A stretch of 64,000 nt of DNA from Amia ocellicauda (lineage: Eukaryota; Chordata; Actinopteri; Amiiformes; Amiidae): contig NC_089863.1 of the NCBI RefSeq assembly GCF_036373705.1, positions 9,159,357 to 9,223,356 on the forward strand, read 5' to 3'. This document shows, piece by piece, positions 1 through 12,877 of this stretch. A program made the translations under genes and the position numbers. Within the stretch, counting starts at the first letter, position 1, and the number at the start of each line of letters is the position of its first letter. Below the pieces are notes generated by a model. The model was given only the letters and a program-made list of their open reading frames with translations, had not been told where the DNA came from and ran no database searches.

Positions 1-192
1 AAATCAGATCTATTTTTTTCGTTTCATCCGCGAATACAATACGGCCTAAATGAAATTAATACTGAATAATCATTAATAATGTGTGTTTTTATAAATCAAT
101 AAATATATAAAACTGAGCCCAGCCCTGGATTCTCCCGCTATTGACACTGTTCCACATTCGGGTTCTGGAATTGATAGTGTGCTCCAGTCTGT

Positions 193-395
193 CCAATCAG
201 CTTCCAGATCCCCGCCTTGGCGACCATCTGCAGCCAATAGTAGTCTGGCATTCGCGTCTTCGCCCAAAACCAGCCAATCACGTAGCTCTGTCTGCCCCCA
301 GTGACGGCCTGGACACCATTATAGAAGATTGCGTCACTCTGTAGCAGCCAATGAGAGGGCCGCCATTGCTTCAGGTGCTCGTCCGACCAACCAAT
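193..395 (+). promoter_or_regulatory. Cluster of five CCAAT boxes
   Basis: CCAAT pentamers start at 193, 234, 274, 348 and 391, all on the plus strand, three of them followed by CA, as in NF-Y sites. Gaps are 41, 40, 74 and 43 bases. A TATA-like tttataa lies just downstream near 414. No coding sequence that I recognise follows to the right before the Tc1 element, so a served gene is unknown. The minus-strand reading frame over this stretch (533-138) has no recognisable domain. NF-Y binding is inferred from the motif only. Confidence 0.4.
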
Positions 396-589
396 CAGCG
401 AGCAAAGAGGATGTTTATAAGAAATAATTATAGCCTGTATTAATGAGGAGAAATTATAATAATTCTTTAAAGTTTCTGAAGATACTTTGTCTGCATGATC
501 ATGTGCAATCGAAGTAGTAATAGTTATGTACAATATAGGTATAAAAGTAAGTAGCTTAGTAGCTGTAGTTTAAGAGCAGGTATTTCCAT

Positions 590-718
590 GATAGTATGTC
601 CATTAGTAATAAGTATTATTATTATACATACTACAGCAGTGTAGTATGGTGTACCATGGTACAAACATAGTAATATATGTTAAAGTGTGGTGTACCACGG
701 TAAAAACATGGCAATATA
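590..718. repeat. Dispersed AT-rich repeat R1, left part, split by Tc1
   Basis: Short imperfect units built around the palindrome accatggt with the spacer aaaaacatggcaatata. The repeat continues after the Tc1-like insertion at 1939. A second copy of the family is in the large PSME2 intron. Confidence 0.6.
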
Positions 719-1938
719 CACTCACCTAAAGGATTATTAGGAACACCATACTAATACTGTGATTGACCCCCTTTCGCCTTCAGAACTGCCTTAATTCTAC
801 GTGGCATTGATTCAACAAGGTGCTGAAAGCATTCTTTAGAAATGTTGGCCCATATTGATAGGATAGCATCTTGCAGTTGATGGAGATTTGTGGGATGCAC
901 ATCCAGGGCACGGAGCTCCCGTTCCACCACATCCCAAAGATGCTCTATTGGGTTGAGATCTGGTGACTGTGGGGGCCAGTTTAGTACAGTGAACTCATTG
1001 TCATGTTCAAGAAACCAATTTGAAATGATTCGACCTTTGTGACATGGTGCATTATCCTGCTGGAAGTAGCCATCAGAGGATGGTACATGGTGGTCATAAA
1101 GGGATGGACATGGTCAGAAACAATGCTCAGGTAGGCCGTGGCATTTAAACGATGCCCAATTGGCACTAAGGGGCCTAAAGTGTGCCAAGAAAACATCCCC
1201 CACACCATTACACCACCACTACCAGCCTGCACAGTGGTAACAAGGCATGATGGATCCATGTTCTCATTCTGTTTACGCCAAATTCTGACTCTACCATCTG
1301 AATGTCTCAACAGAAATCGAGACTCATCAGACCAGGCAACATTTTTCCAGTCTTCAACTGTCCAATTTTGGTGAGCTTGTGCAAATTGTAGCCTCTTTTT
1401 CCTATTTGTAGTGGAGATGAGTGGTACCCGGTGGGGTCTTCTGCTGTTGTAGCCCATCCGCCTCAAGGTTGTACGTGTTGTGGCTTCACAAATGCTTTGC
1501 TGCATACCTCGGTTGTAACGAGTGGTTATTTCAGTCAAAGTTGCTCTTCTATCAGCTTGAATCAGTCGGCCCATTCTCCTCTGACCTCTAGCATCAACAA
1601 GGCATTTTCGCCCACAGGACTGCCGCATACTGGATGTTTTTCCCTTTTCACACCATTCTTTGTAAACCCTAGAAATGGTTGTGCGTGAAAATCCCAGTAA
1701 CTGAGCAGATTGTGAAATACTCAGACCGGCCCGTCTGGCACCAACAACCATGCCACGCTCAAAATTGCTTAAATCACCTTTCTTTCCCATTCAGACATTC
1801 AGTTTGGAGTTCAGGAGATTGTCTTGACCAGGACCACACCCCTAAATGCATTGAAGCAACTGCCATGTGATTGGATGGTTAGATAATTGCATTAATGAGA
1901 AATTGAACAGGTGTTCCTAATAATCCTTTAGGTGAGTG
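719..1938 (-). mobile_element. Tc1/mariner-like DNA transposon
   Basis: Terminal inverted repeats of 29 bases lie at 719-747 (cactcacctaaaggattatt...) and 1910-1938 and are exact complements. The element is bounded by TA on both sides (717-718 and 1939-1940), the target duplication of this superfamily. Total length is 1220 bases. It carries one transposase gene on the minus strand. The perfect inverted repeats argue for a recent insertion even though the transposase is frame-broken. Confidence 0.95.
751..1790 (-). pseudogene. Tc1-like transposase, frameshifted
   Basis: The intact part runs from ATG at 1790 for about 236 codons. It holds an N-terminal paired-like helix-turn-helix (about residues 5-110), a basic GRK-like linker region, and the first catalytic aspartate (D155) in the motif WSDESRF. 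Near 1080-1085 an indel changes frame. The second aspartate (QQDNAPCH) and the catalytic glutamate (LNPIEHLW) are then readable in another frame, down to a TAG at 751-753. The family is DD34E transposases, which cut and paste at TA sites. This copy cannot make a full protein. Confidence 0.9.
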
Positions 1939-2345
1939 TATGGTATAGTGTGGCATACCATGGTAAAAACATGGCAATATATGGTATAGTGTGGCATACC
2001 ATGGTAAAAACATGGTAATATATGGTAAACTGTAGTGTACCATGGTCAAAACATGGTAATATATGGCATAAGTAGATTATAGCAGGGTAAAATCATGGTC
2101 AAATTGTTGTAAAAATGTGGTAAACGCATGGTAGCAATATGGTAAAAGTGGGGTAAAATTATGTCAATCTTAAAATGTGCTAACAATGTGGTAAAATGAT
2201 GGTAATATACAGCGTTAAATATGGTTAAATATGATTTATAGCCAGGTAAAAATAAGAACGTACTGTATACTCTACACACACAAAGACTGCACTCTTGTCT
2301 CGTACAACATCAACACATTTGCCTTCATTCATTTGGTGTAGTTGC
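1939..2345. repeat. Dispersed repeat R1, right part
   Basis: Continuation of R1 after the Tc1 insertion. From about 2040 to 2340 it is nearly identical to about 3895-4200 in the PSME2 intron, including the stretch reading tactctacacacacaaagac. The copies are in direct orientation. Confidence 0.8.
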
Positions 2346-2525
2346 AGTTTGACAACGTAGATTGTGGTTGCAATGGACTCTTAAGCAGGGGGGCTGAATC
2401 TGACGCACACCACACCACGCTTGTAATATTACTACAGCAACAATGTACAATAATATTACTGCAACTCCGAACAGTATCATTATCGTTAATGACCACGAGG
2501 CAGCGATGGCGGAATAAAATGTGCT

Positions 2526-2531
2526 TTTATT
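2526..2531 (-). terminator. Poly(A) signal of PSME2
   Basis: AATAAA on the minus strand, about 134 bases downstream of the PSME2 stop codon. Position and strand fit a 3' end signal; cleavage was not observed. Confidence 0.6.
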
Positions 2532-2664
2532 GGCGTGTTTCACAGCAGGGAACACAGACAGGGCCCCAGAGACACACAGGCACCCCGACAGACTGACACA
2601 CTACGAGTAAGTGACTAATGACGGATTATTGTATCTCCCCTTCTCCCCAGCACCCTCTTCTGTC

Positions 2665-5600
2665 TCAGTACATCGATGGCTTCTCCTCTCCTTTGGGGTT
2701 GGTTACCTTGTCCTGGTTCTTGCTGATGATGTCGTAGAGTTCAGCCTAGACACACACACAGAGAAAGAACGGTGTGATTAAAGCCCAGCAAAATCTGACT
2801 GACAGACACACTGACTGACTGACAGACACACGAACACACTGACAGACTGACTGACACACTGACAGACTGACTGACAGACACACTGACTGACTGACAGACA
2901 CACGAACACACAGACACACTGACTGACTGACAGACACACTGACAGACACACTGATAGACACACTGACTAACACACTGACTAACGCACTCACTAACGCACT
3001 GACTGACTGGCTGGCTGAGAGACACACTGACTGACCACCCCCCACCCCTCTGACTCACGTAGAAGCCGCGGATGTCCAGCAGGGTGACTCTGAGCTCAGA
3101 GTACAGGGCCTCATCTCGCTCGTGCACCAGAGAGCGGTAGTCCATCTGTCAGGCAGAGGGGAAGAGGTCAATGGTGGGGGAGATGGGCTATTAACAGAAC
3201 GATGTTGGCAGACACACAAACAAAGGACAGAGTGGACACTCACACACACATAACCAGTCTTACCACATGAGTCTCTTTAGAAGCTTTGGCCACAGCGTCC
3301 CCTCTCTCTGAGTAATACCTGCAAGAGCAACAACGACATCAACAACAACAATTGTAATGATGATGAGCGTCACTGAGTCTCGGTGTCAGACGGTCATGGA
3401 GTCAAGTGTGTCAGAGGGTCAGTTACTTGGCCAGGCTGGTCTGGAATCCCTCCACTTTGGTCTTGATGGCAGTGATTCTCTCCAGGATCTTTTCCTGAAA
3501 CACGAGAAACACACACACAGTGACACACTGCACTACACAGTAGCAGTAGTGGTGGTATCACTGCAGGATGTTACTAATTAACCTTAATTTGTTAATTGTA
3601 CGTAAATTGATTAATTACCTGGATGGCCACTCCGAAATCATTACCGTCCTCGATTTTGGGAATGAGGTGCTGGATCCAGCAGGACACCTGGAGGGGAGAG
3701 AGGGAGAGAGAGAAAGAGAGAGAGAGAGACATTTATAGTGACATTTATAATAAAGCTTTTATAGGATTGAAAGGAGAGGGATTCCAGTTAAAATACACAC
3801 AATAACATCAATGCTGTAGTTCACTACATAGTAATATATGTTAAAGTGTGGTGTACCACAGTAAAAACATGGCAATATATGGTAAACTGTGGTGTACCAT
3901 GGTAAAAACATGGTAATATATGGCATAAGTAGGTTACAGCAGGGTAAAAACATGGTCAAATTGTTGTAAAAATGTGGTAAACGCATGGTAGCAATATGGT
4001 AAAAGTGGGGTAAAATTATGTCAATATTAAAATGTGCTAACAATGTGGTAAAATGATGGTAATACACAGCGTTAAATATGGTTAAATATGATTTATAGCC
4101 AGGTAAAAATAAGAAAGTACTGTATACTCTACACACACAAAGACTGCACTCTTGTCTCGTACAACATCAACACATTTGCGTTCATTCATTTGGTGTAGTT
4201 GCAGTTTGACATAAAGATGTAGTGATATTACTACATTATAGTAATTTCTCTATGGAAGCTTTCTAGTGCCATAATACAAAACAACGCATATGCTGAAATA
4301 GAAAAAATATTGGCGTTTTGCTTTACAGGATGTTGCGAATTTGTCGTGCCATAATTAAATACAATACGCATGTTGTTAATCAATACAAGCTTATTTTTGT
4401 GTCTTATCCCTGCTGAATTGCAGGAGTGAGATTATAGGCATGGTTCACCCCGGAGTTGAACTGATTGGTTTATCGCAGCCCAACACAACCTCCAGTCAGT
4501 CGGTCTCCATCTATTAAAGTGCAGTCACACTAGAGATCTCAAGTCTGAATCTGAATGCAAAAGCAGCAATCGCGTTGGAGCAGCAGAACAAGGACAGTCC
4601 GGCCCCAGCCAGGCTAGTTTGTTTCAAATTATTTAATTATATTTCATGGCAGTAATGTGAAAACACACAGACAGACACCACAAATTTTGGTATAGATATA
4701 CACATAAGAACATAAGAACATGAGAAAGTATACAATCGAGAGGAGGCCATTTGACCCATTGTGCTTGTTTGGTGTCCATCAATAACTGAGTGATCCAAGG
4801 ATCCTATCCAGTCTGATTTTAAATGTTCCCAACAGTGTCATGGGTCATGTTTCTTTTCCATAAGTTTAGTTAATTTAACGTTGCTGGTGCATGTCAAGAC
4901 TCAAATTTCACCCAAGACATTTGCAAAGCCACCATCTTTAAAGTATCCCACAATACCTCTGGTTACGACCATGAACCAAGAACCGAGTCTCATACTGGGT
5001 TCAGCAGTTCGGTTTATTTGTGACCGCTGGGTCCAGTGAAAAACACACAACCTGACCATCTGGCCACAGCACGAAAACACACCCAGATCCGAGTAAATTA
5101 GTCTAATGAGGAGAGCAACATCGGTTGAAACCTCAATCATTAAAAATAGGCATATATATTTTAAAATATGTAATTAATACAAGCTATTTTATTTAAACAT
5201 GGAACGAGAGCTGCTATATATATTGTGACAGAAGCGGAGGTTAAAAAAAAAAAAAATACCTGGGATGTGGAACACTGGGGAAGGAGGAGTGTGACAGGGA
5301 GGGGGTTAATTGTCATTCCCTGTCTGCTTATGGACTGCAGGTGGTTGGGGTGATTGAGCAATTAAGGTCAATCAACCCCAGCAACCTGACATATATAAAT
5401 AGGGGTGGGGCAGAGGACAAAGGGAGAGTGTTGGGCCGGTAGCAGGGGAGTTGTTTTTGACCTGACGGTTTGATTTGTTTTAACTGTGTAGTCAGTGGAC
5501 CAGCCGTTTTTTTGTGTTGGAGTTATTTAGTATAAAACTTTGGTTGGCCCACGCGCCAACTTTAGTTTGGTTATTAGATCTATAAATTGTGAAGTGTAAG

Positions 5601-8600
5601 ATATTAGGAGCTGGGATTGTTGGGACCCGCCCTGAAGAGTGGACGCAGTAAAGGTTGGGTTCGGTTGGGTTCGGTCAGGTCACAGTAGGAGACCTGAGAA
5701 GAAAATAGTACTGTGAAGAAGAAAACATGTAAATAAACTAATCCCTGAACCCGTGGAGTACAGCCTGGTTTTTCTGCCTCCCTTCGGACAAAAGTAGAGG
5801 TAACCTTATCGGGGGAGTCCGGGCTTCACATATGGTGTCAGAGAAGTGGGATCTGAAAACTGTAGATATACCATACAGTACCCTCCAGCCTAGAACGCTC
5901 AGAAGAAGACATGGCGAACCTTGAGGCCCTGGTACATGCGCTGACGAACGCCACAGCCGTGCAACAGGAGACCAATCGGATTCACACAGAGGAGCTACAG
6001 GCAGCAAAGGCTGAACGAGAAGCCATGTTCCGGTCCATCCGGTCAACGCATGTACTGAATAAAATGACTGCGGGGGATGATGTGGAGGCCTATCTTCTAG
6101 CCTTTGAGAGGACTGCAACTCAAGAAGCCTGGCCAAGGGACAAGTGGGCTGGCATACTCGCCCCCTTCCTTGTTGGAGACGCCCAGAAGGCCTACTCCGA
6201 CCTGACACCTTCGGATGCTGATGAATACGACACCCTAAAGGCGGAGATCCTGGCCCGGGCGGGAGTCACATCTGCGTTAAGAGCCCAAAAGTTTCACGCC
6301 TGGACCTATGATACCGCTCGTCCACCTCGTTCTCAGCTGTTCGACTTGATACATTTAGCCAGTAGGTGGCTATCTCCAGATGTCCACAGCAGTCACAAGG
6401 TGGTGGAGGTCCTGGTGATGGATCGCTATCTCCGCGCCCTACCGGCCAGCCTGAGGAAGTGGTTAGGCCAGGGGAACCCAGCCACCCTCGATGAGTTTAT
6501 CTCATTAGTGGAGCGGCAACTAGCGGCTGAGGAATTGGTTCGCTCAACCACTCCACCAGGTCATACGCCCAGAACCCCAGATCCAACGGGAGGAAGACAA
6601 CCTCCCCACATGCAGATGGGTAAGCCACTTACCAAGAGAAATGACGGGCGGCAGGAGGCTGTGAAGGGACAATGGCAGGGACCAGGGGCAGGGTTAACAC
6701 ATATGAGGGAAGGGGTGGATTACACTTATTACAGATGTTACAAATGTAATAATATGGGCCACATTGCCAGAAATTGCCCCCAAACTGAGGAGTTGATGCA
6801 ATGTAATACAGGGCAACAGTTTTGTGGAAGTATTGCCATTCCAAGAGAACCTCCGTGTTTAGCAGAAGTGGGGGTAAATGGAAATAAGGTGACAGCTCTC
6901 ATAGATACTGGCAGCTCAATGACGCTGGTAACTTCGGATCTAGTCACTGCCAACCAAATAGATAAACATCTCACAGTAGGGATCACTTGTATACATGGGG
7001 ACATAAAGCGTTACCCAACCACCCTAGCCACCATGGAATTTAAGGGGCACGTGACACAGTTATGGGTGGGGGTGGTGAACAAGATGCCCCATAAGGTGAT
7101 ACTGGGGAGAGATTTTCCAGGGTTTAAGGAAGTTGTGCAGTCGATGGGGCAATTAGATGACCCAGCTTCCACTAACATTGTAGAAAGAGCTACTGCGGAG
7201 AGCTTGTTCACCGTGTTTCCATTTATGGAGGCAATATTCGAGGGGCCACGGCTCAAAAAAAGTGTATAAAACACGTTGACAGCGACGTTGTGAGAAACGA
7301 AAGGGATCTCTGAGTAATAGAGTGTTGTTGCTGGCAATGGGGAAAAGAACGGCGAAAGGGGTAAGCACCCAGTGCTCCCCCAGAGAGATTTTAGACGAAA
7401 CGGGGGAGGAAGTAATTGACCTTGGGAAAAACAGGACAGAAACCTGGTATGATACTTTCCAACCCTCAACCAGGAATTTTGGACGGGAGCAATCACAGGA
7501 TCCAACTTTAGTACATGTTCGGGGGAAGGTTGTAACCATAAACGATGTACCGGTGGAGAATGCAATTGTGAATCCACATGAACATTTTATAGTTAAAAAT
7601 GACTTATTATATCGGGTCACTATAATCAACGGTAGTCACGTTGAACAACTGCTAGTACCTCGGGCATATCGTTTAAGGGTGCTTAGGTTAGCTCACAATC
7701 ATCTGTTTGGGGCACATTTGGGAAGCGAGAAAACACTGCAACGCATAACTCAACGGTTTTACTGGGTGGGGATTAACAAGGAGGTAGAAAATTTCTGTAA
7801 ATCCTGTCCGGAATGCCAGAGAGCCAGCCCCAGACCTCATCTTAGAGCCCCACTGCAACCCATGCCCATAATAGAGGTACCTTTTGAAAGGGTGGCCATG
7901 GATTTAGTGGGTCCACTGAATAAATCGGCCAGGGGCCATGAGTACATCCTGGTAATCCTCGATTATGCCACTAGGTACCCCGAGGCCATTCCATTGAGGA
8001 CCATGGCCTCGAAGACTATTGCAAAAGAACTCATTCAGGTATTCGCTACAGTGGGGATCCCCAAAGAGATCCTGACGGATCAAGGGACCCCCTTCGTGAG
8101 TAGACTAATGCAAGACTTGTGCAAAATGTTGCAAATCAAACCCATCAAAACCTCAGTCTACCATCCGCAGACGGATGGGTTGGTTGAACGTTTTAATAAA
8201 ACTCTAAAGTCAATGCTTAAAAAGGTGATATCCAAAGACGGAAAGGACTGGGATTTGCTCTTGCCCTACCTCATGTTTGCTGTTCGGGAAGTTCCCCAAT
8301 CTTCCACAGGATTTTCACCGTTTGAGTTGTTATATGGGCGTCAACCAAGGGGTATCTTGGACATTGCCAGGGAAGCGTGGGAGAAGCAAAGTAACGAAGG
8401 TAAGAACTTAATAGACCACATCCTCCAGATGCAGGACCGCATTGATAGAATCACCCCCATAGTCACCAAACACTTGCAACAAGCCCAAGGGCGACAAGCA
8501 CAGCAGTACAATAAAACTGCTAAAATCCGTCAGTTTCAGCCAGGAGATAGGGTGTTGGTGTTGGTCCCCACGCCAGAAAGTAAACTCTTCGCCCATTGGC

Positions 8601-11600
8601 AAGGGCCGTACGAAGTTATTGAGGCTGTGGGGCCAGTAAATTACAAGGTCCGACAACCTGATAAGCGTAAGAAGGAACAGCTTTACCATGTCAATCTATT
8701 AAAACCATGGATAGAAAGAGAAGGGCTATTAGGGGGGTCAGGACAAGGTAACTGCTGTCCCACCCAGATACAAATAAAAGGGGGCAGCGACAATCGAGAG
8801 GAGACCGGTCCCGTAAACATTGGTCCAGAGTTGACACCTAAACGGGTCCAAGAAGTTCATGAATTGATACGTCGACGTCGCGATGTATCTTCATCGACAC
8901 CTGGTAGAACTAAGGCCATAGCACATGATATTATAACGGCCCCTGGCGTGAGGGTAAAAATAAGACCATACCGGGTTCCGGCCGCTCAGAAAGCTGAAGT
9001 CTATAAGGAAATAGAATTAATGAAAGCCTTAGACGTTATAGAAGAGTCGCATAGCCCATGGTGTAGTCCTTATTTGATGGTTGCAAAACCCAATGGTACG
9101 TGGCGATTTTGTAACGACTTCCGGCAGTTAAATGCAGTATCAAAATTCGATGCCTACCCCATGCCAAGGGTAGATGAGCTGATCGAGAGGCTTGGTAAGG
9201 CCTGGTACCTAATCACACTAGACCTTACCAAAGGATACTGGCAAATTCCGTTGACGCCAGCAGCTCATGAAAAAACTGCCTTCGCCACCCCATTTGGGTT
9301 ATTCCAGTATAAAGTAATGCCGTTTGGGCTCCATGGAGCACCCGCAACGTTCCAAAGACTAATGGATAAAATTCTACAACCACACCTGGACTATGCATCT
9401 GCATACATTGACGATATTGTTATCTTCACAGAAACATGGGATGACCATCTATCCAAAGTGGAAGCCGTGCTGAGTAGTTTGAAACAAGCAGGTCTGACCG
9501 CAAACCCAGACAAGTGCTTTGTGGGCTTGCAAGAGGCCAAATATTTAGGATACGTAGTGGGCGGTGGAGTGGTCAAACCACAGGTCTCAAAGGTGGAGGC
9601 CATTAAAAGCTGGCCGATTCCCCGAACCAAAAAACAAGTCAGGGCATTTTTAGGGCTAGCAGGATACTATAGAAGATTTGTGCCTGAGTTTTCGACCATA
9701 GCAGCCCCGTTGACGGATCTGACTAAGAAGATGGCCCCAGTTAAGGTGCAGTGGACAGTGGAAACGGAAGCAGCCTTCCGTATGATCATTAAAAGTTTGT
9801 GTAGTGAACCGGTGTTGACGGTACCAGATTTCACTAAACGGTTCATAGTGCAAACGGATGCATCTGACATAGGACTGGGGGCTGTTCTGTCTCAAATCGT
9901 AGATGGAACGGAGCACCCAGTAATGTACCTCAGTCGTAAACTTCTACCAAGGGAGACGCGATATGCCGTGGTAGAAAGGGAATGCCTGGCTATAAAATGG
10001 GCGCTGAACTCCCTGAAATACTACTTGCTGGGGCGGGAATTTTCCCTGGTTACTGATCACTCTCCGCTTGTATGGATGAAGGATCACAAGGACCGCAATG
10101 CTGATGTTGTTTTTGAGCTGACGGTTTGGTTTGTTTTAACTGTGTAGTCAGTGGACCAGCCGGTTTTTTGTGTCGGAGTTATTTAGTATAAAACTTTGGT
10201 TGGCCCACGCGCCACATTTAGTTTGGTTATTAGATCTATAAATTGTGAAGTGTAAGATATTAGGAGCTGGGATTGTTGGGACCCGCCCTGAAGAGTGGAC
10301 GCAGTAAAGGTTGGGTTCGGTCAGGTCACAGTAGGAGACCTGAGAAGAAAATAGTACTGTGAAGAAGAAAACATGTAAATAAACTAATCCCTGAACCCGT
10401 GGAGTACAGCCTGGTTTTTCTGCCTCCCTTCGGACAAAAGTAGAGGTAACCTTATCGGGGGAGTCCGAGCTTCACAATATGTATATATAAAGTTCATGCA
10501 TTTTCAATAGTCAGTTGTAAATCAATCGGCACCTCACATTGCATTTCAAAATGGTTCAGCTTTGCGTTCAACGCCGGCAGCTCTAACAAAAACAAGCGAG
10601 CGTTGAGTGTTGCTCGTCTAAAATCCAAAGTACAGATGCTCGGAAAACCTCAAAAACTCCAAGGTGAACCACGCCTATAATCCCAACCCGTATGTTAATC
10701 ACATCCAGTCTGCGCCCCTACATTGTATTTAATGTTGGCGCTGCAGTGCAATGTGTACTGCATTTAATTCAGTCACTACCATCACGCTGCTTTAAGCAAT
10801 GTAAAGTATTATTACATTCAATTGTGGCATTCAAATACTACGATGCCATAAAGCAATTCAGAAGGGATAAGACACAAAAATAAGCTGGTATTGATTAACA
10901 ACGTGTGTATTGTATTTAATTATGGCACGACAAATTCGCAACCTCCTGTAAAGCAAAACGCTGATAATTTTTCTATTTCAACTTATATTTTATATATGTC
11001 TCTCTCCCTCCCAGTGTGTCTATAATAACACCCCCCACCTCTCTATCTCTCTCTCTCTCTCTCTCTCTCACCAGTATGCATGTCTCCTTCAGCTCCCTGA
11101 CTTCAGGCTTTACTCTGTCCAGCAGGGTGGTGATCTTCTCATTGGCCTTAATAAACCCACATGGAGGGGCTGAGAGAGAGAGAGAGAGAGGGGTTAATAC
11201 AGACACACAGGGGGGTGAGAGAGGCATTAATATATACACACAGAGAAGGAGGGAGGGAGAGAAAGCAAGAGATACAGAGAGAGAGCGTGACAGTGAGAGG
11301 GAGGTGTAATTTACGTTTCTTCTTCTTTTTCTCATTCTCGTCCTCCTTGTCCGTCTCCATCACCTGAAAAACAGCGCCCAGTTAACATCCAATTAACAAT
11401 CAAAACAACATTAGGGCTCCCACTAATTACTATTTTGGTAGTCGAGTATTCTGTCGATTATTCTGACGATGAATCGAGTTATTAAAGTCAATGTGTGTGA
11501 AGCACACCTTTTGTCTTGCTTTAGTGTTTCTTAACCAATAGCAGAGAGGTTTGTTGTGAGTTTTTTGCATTGGTAAAAAACAAAACAAAAAAAAACATCT

Positions 11601-12456
11601 CTCTGGAGGACAAAGGACAAATGGTGGTGCTGTAAGTGCTCAAGTCTATCAAATGAGGGATGTTTTGAACATTTTACTGCTTCGGAGACCTATAAAAGGT
11701 AATCAAGCAATTTGTCAGTATTGTAAACTATGAATTGGGCGCATTGTTCAGTATTGTAGACGGTGACTGGAAGAGGCAGAAGTTGATCACAAGGATGTAA
11801 ATGCGAGGGGGTGAAGGCACAGATGAAGATGTTTGTATTTACTTCAGCTGGTCAACCTGAACATCAGAATCGCCTTTTCAACACAGATTACAGAACTGAC
11901 ACAGAAGTGGAAATACACAGAAGCAGTAGTCCGAGATGCATTTAACACGGCACCAAGGAGAAAGAACACATCTGCACACATCTGAGTCGGACACACGCCT
12001 TTGCAATCAAGGAAAATTAAGCAATGTACGTTCATTATTATTGTTATGATTAAGTATTATTGGTACTAATAAGGACAACAATAATAATACTCTGTACATC
12101 TGAAGATGCTTTTATATGTATTCAACACACCGCAGAATCTAATCAGCCAGTTCAGTTTGTTTTGTGTTTTGTGTTTGGCCTGTAATTGTGACGAGCTTCT
12201 AGACAGGTGCGCTCCTTTTAAGTGTTTATAAGCCGGGTTCATTTTTAAACCCCTGTCGTCTTAAATTCATGTATTCATTCCACAAATGAACTAATCATGA
12301 AAAGAATGAAAAACTCCAGTGTCTTAAGTTTCTTGTGAAATATAGGTTGGCCCCCTGGCTGCTGCTCACCTCGTCCTCTGGCTTGGGCGGGTCGGGGATG
12401 GGGATGTCCAGCGGGGCGTGGAGAGAGGACAGGTCACCCACGTTCATCACATCATC

Positions 12457-12514
<58 letters not shown>

Positions 12515-12809
12515 TAATCAAGACTCGCGTCTGACTGAACACTGCCGCCCAAATATTATATTTTTTTTGTGTCACCTTCAGCAGGTTGTCCAGTTGGATG
12601 ATCTTCAGGGGGATCCGCTCCGAGAACAGCTGGTCTGCCTGGAGAGACACACAACGCAGCGAATCGATATTAAGACACCACAACACAGCGACACGATATG
12701 AAAACCACAATAACACTGATACAATATTTACACAACACAGTATTTCCCTACCTGTTGAAACAGCGACACCCTGAAGGTCTCCACCTGCAGAAGAAAGGGA
12801 ACCGCAGTG

Positions 12810-12877
<68 letters not shown>

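Larger units (their letters stand above)
5224..10476 (+). mobile_element. Ty3/gypsy LTR retrotransposon, Gmr1-like gene order
   Basis: Element of 5253 bases flanked by the 4-base duplication ATAT (5220-5223 and 10477-10480). The order is 5' LTR, primer-binding site, gag with protease, then one long frame with integrase before reverse transcriptase and RNase H. Integrase-first order is copia-like but the domain sequences are gypsy-type. This matches the Gmr1 group described from fish. The 3' end is damaged: RNase H runs straight into the middle of the LTR. It sits in PSME2 intron 6, antisense to PSME2. Confidence 0.93.

Noticed and set aside
138-533. 131-codon minus-strand frame over the CCAAT cluster
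   Set aside because: No recognisable domain; the repeated CCAAT motif explains its recurring Trp/Ile pattern.
3059-3145. PSME1 instead of PSME2
   Set aside because: The [13 protein letters not shown] segment and the C-terminal EEKPSMY fit PSME2, not the PSME1 tail.
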